DNA of 64,000 nt from Thysanoteuthis rhombus (Eukaryota > Mollusca > Cephalopoda > Oegopsida > Thysanoteuthidae), in assembly GCA_963457665.1 (NCBI GenBank), contig OY735220.1, positions 33,362,969 through 33,426,968 on the forward strand. Direction: 5' to 3'. Shown one piece after another: positions 1 to 10,900 of this stretch. Made by a program: the position numbers and the translations under genes. The stretch's first letter is position 1. Each line of letters begins with the position of its first letter. A model generated the notes under the pieces. That model worked only from the letters and a program-made list of their open reading frames with translations. It was not told the DNA's origin and searched no databases.

Positions 1-180
1 TTAAAAAGGGGGTGATAAATGAATAAATTCCTTCCGTAACCTTTTCTTGGGTGATGATCACTATAAAAGCCTGCATTGAAAAAACAAACAAGCCTAAATG
101 CTGCTGGACACAAACTAAGGGACCAATTTACATTGATATGTGGTGCAAGAAGGAGCTAAGGGGATGGAGTGATAAATGAA
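1..180 (+). repeat. R2 interspersed repeat, cut by the window edge
   Basis: Shares TGGGTGATGATCACTATAAA and GCTGGACACAAACTAAGGGA with copies at 43.9, 52.7 and 53.3 kb. The left part lies outside the window. Confidence 0.6.
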
Positions 181-1034
181 TTGAATGCAGCGTTTGTATT
201 GTGTCACCAAAAATGAGATAAGTGGAATAATTGCAGTGTTTAGCATTGAGTAGCCATGAATCTCTCATGTATTCTCACAAAATTAGAGATAAAAGATAAT
301 TTATATAATCATGGTCAATGAATAGAAACTTTGCCTGCTGTGAGGTTAGAGAGTAGGAAAGGAAGAGAAAGAAAGGAAGTAACTGACAAAGAAAGCCCGG
401 GAGAATGTGTGAGTGAACATGTGCATTCAGGGCTTTTATAGGGAGTAGATAGAGGAAGTGACATTTTGTATATGTGGCTAGATTTTAGGTTTTTCTGTAG
501 TGCTGATATTTAGTTATTTTCATATTTATTTAAAACTAAAAATAAAGGAGTTGCTTCAAACCTATTTTGCTTAGTTTGTTTGACAGTTTCTAAAAAAGAG
601 AGAGAGCCCTCTCCCACAAATTATGCATATGAAAAAGGCTTCAGAATGGATCAATTGAAAATGTAGAAACAACATCAACAAAAAAAGGGGTTTGATTCTG
701 AACAAATTTTGGAATATTTACTTGCTTTTCTTGTCTAAGTCCACTCATTCCCTTTGCCAAGTGCTCCTCAGAAAACCAATGAATTGAAAAGAATTGAAAA
801 GAATTAATCCAGTTATATTAAATCAACATTGTTCTTTCTGATTTCTGGCTTCTGCTAATGGAGGTTCAGATCATAACGTCCTTACAATACAAAACAAAAA
901 TATTTGCCCCTTAAGTAGAAGATCAGTTTGTAAAAGTATAACAATTGAAAAAAAACAACAAAAAACAAATAAACTGATCCACCTTTCTTTCTGTTAAAGA
1001 TAAAAGCGTTATACTATTTAAATTTGTATTTTTT

Positions 1035-1130
1035 CCATCGCTTTTTTTGTATTGTTTGCTAAAGAGTCTTCCTTGTGGTGATGCCAAATTTTCTGAGATT
1101 TTTGGAGATGCTCCTCTCATCAAAGTAAAT
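1035..1130 (-). repeat. R10 repeat, reversed partner of 1865-2040
   Basis: Its reverse complement CCAAAAATCTCAGAAAATTT matches TCAAAAATCTCAGCAAATCT at 1919-1938, and the match continues for about 80 bases. The pair encloses about 740 bases with the CRE site. Confidence 0.4.
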
Positions 1131-1576
1131 CATGCGAAATTTCATATAACCTTTGCAAAATTTCCTGGTATTTCAACTGAATTTTATTACCAACTTTTGG
1201 GGTGCTAGGAATATTAGCCCCCAAAATAATTAATTATCAGAATTGATCCAAGAAGATAAATTCTGGTAAGATCTACAGCAATAAAGACCAAGAGAAAGGA
1301 AGAATGAAGGGAGAGGAATGTCACTTACTAAATGTGAGATAGAGTCTTTAGATTGCCTGTCAGTTTTTGGTCATCTAGAATATAGCCACTGTAATGTTAT
1401 CTTTGGAAATCCGACCTAACTGCGTCGAGATTGCTTAACTTAGATAGGACGTGTTCTTTGGAATCAAAGAAGAATGGATTACTTTTTATACATGAGGGTG
1501 CGTGTGTAAAAAGTAGGTGTGTGTAAAAACTATATAAACTACCCAAATTAAAGAGAGAGTGAAAAAATGAGCTTAC

Positions 1577-1665
1577 CTTGAGGCCGTCAGAACAGAAGCG
1601 AGAGAGAGATAGTTTTACGGCCAAAGTTTAAATACTGTAGGTCTGTGTGACGTCAAAGAGGAAGC
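1577..1665 (-). promoter_or_regulatory. Possible minus-strand promoter with CRE and first-exon donor
   Basis: A perfect CRE palindrome TGACGTCA sits at 1648-1655. Read on the minus strand it is followed by TTTAAA (about 1627-1632), an unremarkable 50-base segment, and a consensus donor CAAG/GTAAGC at 1577/1576. This arrangement fits an untranslated first exon of a gene running left out of the window. No coding exon was found to confirm it. Confidence 0.25.
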
Positions 1666-1864
1666 GACAAAGTATTCACCGTTTCTACTGAGATTTACAA
1701 CTGTGTAAGGAATTGCAAGTAGATCCCCGCTGAGGGCAGATAACACCATACATGTGCAATTTTCTTTTTTGCTGGAAAAGGAGGGTACTACACAACCATG
1801 GTGATGTGACGGAAGGACTTAATTCAGAATTTCAAATCTGATTTAATAAGGATTAAACGAAAAA

Positions 1865-2040
1865 AAAAAGAACTGTGTGATGCCAACAACAGTCCAAGGA
1901 TCACAACCAAGGCCATCCTCAAAAATCTCAGCAAATCTAGCATCACTAAAAGGTAGACACATAAGCAAACACTGCACAAAGGTGGTCTGCTTGGCATAAC
2001 ACAGCACTGTTCCTGCCAACCAAGGGGACACTTTCTTCTT
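1865..2040 (+). repeat. R10 repeat copy
   Basis: Forward partner of the segment at 1035-1130. Protein-like in two frames (for example DARFAEIFEDGLGCDPW on the minus strand), which suggests descent from a coding mobile element, but no family could be named. Confidence 0.35.
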
Positions 2041-2044
2041 TGAA

Positions 2045-2152
2045 TTTCAAACCAAACCCTTCACTCAATCCAGAGAGGTAGATTATTCTCTGACATGGAC
2101 AGCAGAATGCGAACAATCTACCTCTGTGGATTGGATAAAGGATTCAATTAAA
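2045..2152. repeat. Small fold-back element
   Basis: AATCCAGAGAGGTAGATT at 2068-2085 is mirrored by AATCTACCTCTGTGGATT near 2116-2133, with pairing continuing outward on both sides. Confidence 0.55.
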
Positions 2153-2449
2153 AAAAAAAGATTATTGACTGCAACTTCTGAAGAAGGCCGGGAGGAACAA
2201 TAGCTGAAACATTACTATAACAACCAAGGTGAGGATACTAGTCATAGTAAATGAGTTTATGATAATGGTAATTCCTCACAGAAATAAGCATCTAATAGAA
2301 ATCAAATACAGTTAGTCCATGTTTTTGGATAGTTTGCTTAATGCTATTTTTTTGCATTTTTAAAAAAAAGAGGTGAAAGTAAAAAATTGTGTTCAGCTTT
2401 TGTGTTGCAGCAAGTCATTATAGAGGCGGTGCTAACCACCTTCTTTTCT

Positions 2450-2605
2450 TTTCTACAGACCCAGTCTTGCTCCACCACCTTTGATAATTCAGTCTGGACA
2501 CACCATCCTCAAAATTTTGGGGGCCTTGAAACACTAAAAATGTTTCCTGTATAAATTAATGATACTTACTTATTAGCTGTATGCGATCTCAGCTTACAAA
2601 ATACT
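2450..2605 (+). repeat. R6 repeat copy
   Basis: Shares CACACCATCCTC, TTTTGGGGGCCTTGAAACAC and CCTGTATAAATTAATGATAC with copies at 52.3 and 54.5 kb. Confidence 0.45.
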
Positions 2606-4939
2606 ATTATTTGAATGCTCCGTTTTCGGAGAGTAGGGAAACCTGGAAAAACATGAATCTTTGTTCAAAGTGTATAAAAAGAATAAAAAATACTTGTGTA
2701 AGTGAAAATACTGCTCTTGAAAATCTCCAAATAATTCATTTAAAGTTTTAATTTTCAACCTACGATGATTCGAACCGAGCAGAATATAAGATAATTACAT
2801 ATCCTAGATTATTCAAGTAAAAAGCTCACCATACCAGTCGATAAGATTTAAAATCAGGTACAAGAAAGCAAGTACAAGCAAGCGTGAAAGGAATCGTGAA
2901 TTTTTGGTTTTGCTAAAACTGGAAAACCCCGTGAGTTATCTCCCCTGAATAGAACTCTGAAAATCGTACACGCTTGTTGATGGCGAGGAAAATAACCCGC
3001 CAGAAAACAAAACAAATGAAAACAACAACAATTTTGTTTTCATCTCTAAAATTGAATGTTGGAATGATCGAGCCGATATCGAAATATCTCCCGATTACCA
3101 AATAGGACACGTACTGCTCGTCTATTTCATGATTCCATTGGACTCTTCTTCATTTTTATGGTTTGCAGATCAGGTGGGGCAAAATGAGATTATTGTTTTT
3201 AATTTGAAAAAAAAAAAATCTTTCTTATGTTTCAAGGGTTGATTATTCATTAAAAAACCAATTTATATTCAAATCGTTTTTATCCCTTTCGAAGTATTGT
3301 TGACGAGTTCATTTTTAGTAAAATCGTCTCCCTCCCATTGTTTTGTTCGTAAAAGGAAGAATGTCAATAAGCATGGATTCAAATCATGTTTTAATGTTTT
3401 ATCAAATTTATTTCAGGTTTTAATTTCGAAAGACTTCTCTCTGTTGAATTTCCCCTGATTTTATTAATCTTCTCTAAAAAATGTCTCAATTTTTTTTATT
3501 TTTTAAAAAGATCTTTTTTATTCACGAAGAGCTGGGTCCACCCTTTTGAAGGTAGGCTTTTAAATCCAACGTGAAAATGTAGATTTTGCTGGAAAAAAAA
3601 ACCCCAAAAAACAAAATCACATTTATTTAATTTCAAGTAATAAAATAAGTAAAATTTTTAATTGACAATACAGGGCTTATATAATACACCCATGCTGTTG
3701 AAAGTGTGATACGCACACCAATGCCGGTACGTTGCTCGTTTGTCCCATAACAGTTATTATATTCGTCCAAACATTTTATACACAGAATGTAATAATTATT
3801 GTGGCAACAGGTTGTTATAGATGAGATTCTTGGCCACGCTCGGGCATCAGAAACTATATAAAATTCCAAGGTTAGGAACAGAACCGGTTTAGCGAACCAT
3901 ACTAAAATATTATGAAACAATATTTTTCTCATAAAGTTTGAACTGCATTGACTGAACCTTCATTTTTTTTTTTTTTTTTTTTTTCGGGAATATTTTTCAT
4001 GTTTCAGGAAAAGTAACTTTTATAGGGGAATTGGCTCTAAAGTGGGTGGGTGATTTGCAATCCATGTACGATGCAAAACTAAACCCTAATTTCGTGCCCG
4101 TCTCTGTCTGACTCCCATGTTTGATTTACAATGCAAGTATCTACTAAACTTCACCCAGACTTTGTGTCCGTTTATGTATATAAGGCTGTCTAAGTATAGA
4201 TGCCTGAGCTAACTACTGAGGTCTTCCAACCCTTTGAAGGAGTATAATGACACTATGGCCAGGCCCAGGGCATGTTTTAAAATATTACTTATTTTATTCC
4301 TTTAAATTAGATATAACTTTTTTCCCAGCTAACATGACATTTTTTGGTCACCTGAAATTGACTACATGTCATTGTTTGTTTTCCAAAGTATCGCGTTTTA
4401 GAAATCTCATTTGTTTTGAATATAAACATTATTTTTTTTTTTATAGGAAATGTTCGCTTTTCAAATTAACTAAATGAAATGATTTTTTTTCATTAGGTTT
4501 GACTGGTGTAAAAGTTTAAAGTATCATAAAGTTATCTTTTACCAAGAAATATAAACCTAGGTGAGAAGTTTGCTCATTTTCACAAAATATTTTTTTTTTA
4601 ATGAAATATTTCCAATAGTTAATGATATTTGTCTACCACAATCTAGAAAGATACAATATGAAAAGTTTCAAGAACTGGGATTTTTATTAATATGGCAATA
4701 ATTTTGAAAGATGAAAGATGTAGGAGTATGATTCCTGCTGGTGAAATAATCTTACTGCTTGAAAAATTATGTTGGAATTCTGCATATTTTAATGTCTAGT
4801 CAGCTTTTCATGTTCAAATATAACATATTTTAGTGGTCAAATATAGAAATTTCACATCACTTTGAAATTTAGCCTTTTATTTCTCAGATATCCTCAGACA
4901 GCTTTAAGTTTCACCCTTTCTAACTACTTGACAAAAAAT

Positions 4940-4956
4940 ACTTTGTATTTCCACAG
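4940..4956 (+). promoter_or_regulatory. Splice acceptor immediately before the FAN1 start codon
   Basis: A pyrimidine-rich run ending in CACAG abuts the ATG at 4957. This is what a 3' splice site looks like, so the first coding exon is probably joined to an upstream untranslated exon. That exon was not identified with confidence. One GTGAGT donor at 2931, in a patch with more CpG than its surroundings, is a possible partner. Confidence 0.55.
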
Positions 4957-7900
4957 ATGGCTGGTAAAAGTTTGCCTAGAGGCAAAGTAAAAGAGATCTC
5001 TCCTTCAAACGACAAACAATCAACGATTACATATTTTTTCTCGAAACGGACAGCAACACAGAATCAAAATCATCATGACGACCTAATTGATCTCACCAAA
5101 CAAGAAGAAACCAAATCCAATTATTTTTCTCCTCAGAAAAATAATAATTCGACAAATCCATTGAGAAAATTCTCCAAACGCCGTTTAAGTCTGAGAAAAT
5201 CCCAAGGTAGGTTTAAACATTTTTTTCCTCGTCTCTAGTTGAAAGATTTGGAACAAATTCTTGTTGGATTAAATTTCTCAAATTCTGAAAAAAGTATAAC
5301 AGTACAGAGTTGCCAGATTGAATTACAAGAGGCTGGTATTGAACTTCTACCTCCAGACTCACTTGATCTCCAAATTTGACACCATTCCAATGACTGTTGG
5401 GTAGGTCTTGCAATCTCTCCTCTCCTGCAATTTTGTCTGCAAATTCCCCTTTCTACATCAGATAAATGAATGGGGTTTGCAGTTTTGCATAATTTATTTT
5501 CTAGATTTCTGATTTGCTAAAAATACTTTGTTCTTATGAATGAACAAATTTACTTGATCTTTCAACATATTCTTACAATAATGGAAATTTGCTTCACTGC
5601 TATAGCCTGAAGTTTCTCCTTAAAAATTGCGTTTTATCCCCCAAATGGTGATAGGCTTTAGATCATTCATTCTAGATGTTTATACGCTATGATTTCCAGA
5701 GACTTTCATGATTTTGGAAGCAAAAGACGCATTTTTATGACTGAAAAAAAGTAATGTTTAGAATTTTGAAGTATGGAAGGCTAAGATGGCTATTGTTAAT
5801 CACAAGATTGTTGTTTACATAAAAAAAATAAGCTAGAGCATATTGTTAACAAGTTGAAATTATTATTCAGTTTGTTTTTGTTTTTTTACATTCACTGAAT
5901 TTAGTTTCATAGGGATTAAACTTTCTTTTAGTATTCATTTAATCTAAAAGTATTACATTTCAAAACCGTATCCATCATATACTGCTTTGTGATGAAATTG
6001 ATAAGGCAATATTATTTTAGTATTTATGTAGTAGATGAAGTCCTATGAATCATTATTATGAATTTTTATTTATATTATTTACCTTCATCTTAATTTTCAG
6101 TTGCTTTTTTATCACAATTTTACTAAAAAATATTTGTATTTACATAATTTTTGAGACCAAATTTTCAGTGACTGATTTTTCAGACATATTTTTTTTCAAG
6201 AACTCTTCCAAATATTCCCAGTCATCAACAGCTAATTCTGATTTGTATTTGATACAAATTATACATTTTGCAGCAACACCTCTTAGAATCATTGAGGTTT
6301 AACTCTGGATGATATTTCAACTCAATAATTATAGTTTGGGGTCAGCATCTGCTATGCTTATTCACATCTACAATAAAACAATTTTTCAAGGGAGATAACT
6401 ATCCAATGCCAATTATAGAGTAGTCTCTCTTATCAGCAAAAGTGTAAAAATCTGGGTGTAATCATGCCTTTAAATCTTATGTTCGTTCTTGTAACATCAG
6501 ATTGCACAACTTTCCTTTCAAAGGGTGACCAAATGGGTCACAGGATTGACTATTTTCTTTTTATAAGATTATTGCAAATTATCAACTTATTTGCAAGGTA
6601 AGTCAGTGATATTCATTTTTGTTCATTTGGAACTTTCTCCCCAAACTATGTTCTCTTTTTTTTTTAATCAATTTGGGATTTCGATCTGGTAACTCAGTTT
6701 CATGAAATAATTTTTTTTTTTCTCTTCCCCAGACCCAGGTGTGACTGTCGATTCCAAATCCAATTTAGTTGAGGTATGTGAAAAGAAAGCAGAGGAAATT
6801 CATGAAAAGCAGGAAGATTTGGAATCCGCAGACAAAAAGTCTGTGCCGACCCTTCATGTTTCTCTGAATGAGAATGATGATGATAATCAGAAAGAAATTC
6901 TCCCAAAAAGGAAAAGATTATCTTTAAGAAAAAGCACGTCTGTGAATAATGATTCAAAAGATCTTTCTACAAAAGCAAATGAAGTCAAATCAGAAAAAGA
7001 ATCCCCAAAGTGTTTTGATATTTTTGATAAAACCAAGGCAACAAAGGCTGATGAAGCACAACAAGAAATTAGCCCGAAAAATCACGTAGACTCTCAAAAT
7101 TCAGAAGATTCACGGGTTTGTAGTGGAGAGAAGTCTCCCAAAGAAAATGTCACTGTGATAGACTTGGGCTCACCGACTCCTGCCAGTTTAGAAGATGGTC
7201 TTCACCTTCAAAAGAAAAGAAAGAAATCTTCAGAAAGTCCATTTGAAGGTATGAAAAATGCTGAAAAGCCATCTTTGGTGGATCCAATTGAAAAAAAGGA
7301 AAATTCCTTGAAGCCAAAGGAAAGCGGGAGAGGTTCAATTCAAGCAGACCTAGAAGTTGATGAAGACATTGGGTCCATCATGGAAGATGGAGAGGTTGAT
7401 GAAAATAAAGAAGAAATCTTTCGTGTGCCTTATTATCTGGAGAATTTCAAAATGATGGTCTCACAAGTTTTGCAAGATGAAGAATATTACTCCCTTATTG
7501 ACAACGAGGACCGAGATACTGTCGGAAAATTCCATTCATTTTCAGGTATGTACTTCCATTTTCTCCACCAGGGTTAATTCGTGAAGAAAACATGTCTGTG
7601 TCATATTTTGTCATGATGGCCAGATTTGGCCAGAAGGGGAAATAATTCAAGCTCTATCAACTGGCACAGACATCGGAATAGCATTGAAGTCAGAAATTGA
7701 TGCTATTTTAATGTCTGTATTGGGTAAGTTTCTGAGAGAGACCTCAAATTATCACCCATTCTGATCAAATTTGGCAACGCGATGTCTGTCTAATTTTGCA
7801 TTAGTCTCTTTTTTTTTTTTCTTTGATGATAGAATGCAGTCAGAAGTTATATGTACGCCTGTTTGCCCGTAAGTTAACCTGGCGAATGCAGTCCAAACTG

Positions 7901-10900
7901 AAGTATCCACAAATTGCTGAAGACTTGTCGGGTTATTTGAGAGAACTTATTGATGTTGGATTTGGAATGTCAGGTTAGTTGAATTGATTTTTTTCAAAGA
8001 GTCTTTTCATTATTCCACGCATCATTCAGATGAGTATCTTTGTCTTTGTTGTTATTAACACAATATTGAGAGTTGATTTGTTCTTCCGCCATCCTCAATA
8101 GTATGTTACATCTGGGGGTCTCTTGAAAATGCTCAGAACTTTTTATTCTTATATTTTCTTAGATCCCCATTGGTTAATAAATTGATTGAACCAAGTGCCA
8201 AAGTTTGATGCTTGTAGGGAAACTTTCAGGTGAGATTAAAAGGACCTGATTGTTTTTGGAAAAGGAATTGGCTGTATGTTGATCCCCCAGGAAAGACTTA
8301 ACAGCTAAAAATTGCTTCCATATGATGGAAAAAGGATGAACCTGAAGGCCAAAAATTTTGTGGAAAAGAACAAGTATTTTGAAAGATCTTGGCAACACAT
8401 TTGAAGTTGATCAAGAATTACAGGATCTGAATATCAAGTTATGCCTGCAAATAAAAGCAGAAGTAAATGAATACACCTCTCTTTTTTTATTTTTGGAAAA
8501 TTCAGAATAACTAAATTCCAACATCATTCTTACCTTGGTAAATCTTTTTCTGAATATTGTAATTATATATTGTGCTACCTAGAAATGATCTGAAATCATT
8601 TTTCTTTATATTGATTCAAGTTTATTTTCCCATGGACTTTTCAAACATTTCTTTTTGATCTGAATTTTTCCTATTGGCAAATATTCTTTTGTCTGATGCT
8701 TTTCAAAATTGTTTTCCTATTTTATTAGAAACTACTGAAGTTCTGTTTTACCAAGATTATTGACTCAACATGAACTGCTGATTTCTGATTGGTGGAGTCA
8801 ATTGTCTTCTGCTTCTTCCTTTTTACACAAACATTTGAAACATGTTAATCCTCACAATTTCATTGCATTTACTGCTTCAAATATTCCCCTTTGATATTTA
8901 CTAGGCCTTCTTCATGGAGTTAGGAAGACTGTATTGTACCAAGTATTGGTGTGAGGAGGACTTGATATTTGATCGTTTGAGTAGTTGTGATAAAAAGCAA
9001 CTGAAATTAAGATTAAAGAAAATCTAATGAAATTCAAGATGATAAATGCTTCTATGTTTAAAAAATATTCAGAAGTAATGAAAATGAAAATTTCTTAATT
9101 ATTGAATTAGCCTCTGGCACTCTATAGCTGACTTTGTTTGGTTTGCCAAGCAAAAAGTTTGTCTTGCCATTGCAGGGTACTCTGATCCCTGAAAGATAAT
9201 GTTTTAATTTAAGAGTTGTGCTGTCTTGTCAATTGCATGTCAATTTCAGCTCATGAACAAACACACAAGTTACAGGCTTTCGAAGTTACTTCGTGAACTG
9301 AATCTTGGCACCCATGAGAGAAAAAAAAGCAAAGTGTTAAAGATTAATGACACACTTTCAATCATTTAATTTGCTTATTATCCTGCGTTTATACTTGTCT
9401 TAATTTTCAGAAAAACACTTGACTGATTTGCCGGACGTTCTTGCCTTATTGCCTGCAACTGAGCTGAAAACAGTGGCCAAATCCTTCCATCACAACTGCA
9501 CCAATCTCACAAAGTCTCAAATCGTGGAGCTTCTTACAAACCACTGCAAAAAAGCATCTACAAGTTCAATGCTTTTTGGTATAAATGGACAGAAACAAGC
9601 TGAAATGGCCATGATTAACAGGTGGGCTTTTTATTTATTCAGAACTAGTTATTACCCATGAAAAAAAATGGAGGCTGCAATTCATCTGGTAAAATATCTA
9701 CACATATTTTTCTGTGGAGTCCGAATGGTTTCTTCACATTATCTTACTTTGAGACTTGATAGCTCTCTACGTCAAGGCTGCTAATAGTGCAAATGATTGT
9801 TTATGCCTTATCAATTTTATCTGAAGTTTTATTAAAAAGTGACTTTTTGGTGGAAGAGTCCATTGTTTGAAATGTAGTGTGGGAGATATTTTTATCAGCA
9901 AAATTGTTACCTCCAAGAAGAAGAGTCCATTATCCTAAAGAGAGAAACAAACAGAAATAGCCTTACTGTTCATTACATAGATAGTTTCTCTATTGTGATA
10001 TTTTAAAAGATTATTTTCTGATTTGATTGCAGCTGGGTGGAAGGATTTTACTGAGAAAATGACTTTAAAAAAATTTTTTTTTAACAAAAACGAAAAGATT
10101 CTTCTGGGTTTTTTTCATAGTTCAGTTCAAGTAAACCAGGTTTTATAATGATTAAATAAATTGTGCCTAGAGAAAACGCATCTCTTCTTATAATATTTTT
10201 CTTCCTTTCTCATAGAGATCATTCCAGTTACATGAAACTACCCCACACCTTCTTTTCCTTAGACAGCCCAGCCAGACTAAACTTCTTTACAACTAGCTTA
10301 GATTCAAATTTTTCCTTTTCCTATCCTCTCTATATTTGTGGTTCCCCTTCTTTTCTCCCTCTATGAACAATCATTTGGCAACTCAATTTTATTTCATGTT
10401 ATGATAGTACATATTTGCATTGCTTTGTTCTTTCAGGTCTAAAAAGCTCTTGGGTCCATGTTTCAAGTTGAACGAATCCATCCGAATTGTTTTTTTGAGA
10501 TTTTTGGCATTATTTTCTTTGGTCAACACCACAATTGATGAAGAGTCTGCTGATAGTATCTCTGGCAAATTGTAAGTATCTGCATTTTCGTTTCTCTATA
10601 GTTTTATATTCTTTACCAAATTCTTTGATGCAAAAATTTGTTTACATTTGTGAAATGAATCACCTCTCTTTGTATAATTATCAAAACAAGACTTGGTTTC
10701 GTAATCTCTTCTATTCAGGAAGTTTTTTTTCACTTGTTTTCAGAGGGTGGGTACTTGATTTACAATAACAATCCATCATGAAATGGACACATTTTTTTTG
10801 CCACCATCATAACGTAGCGTTATGACATAGGCGTTTGTGGAAAAGCTTGAATGGAGTGTGAGAAAGAATATGTTTCAATAAAAATTGCATCCTTTTTTCT

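Noticed and set aside
4247-4477. 76-codon frame upstream of FAN1 as a possible first exon
   Set aside because: Phe-rich translation of AT-rich DNA, and no donor in frame that would join the ATG-bearing exon.
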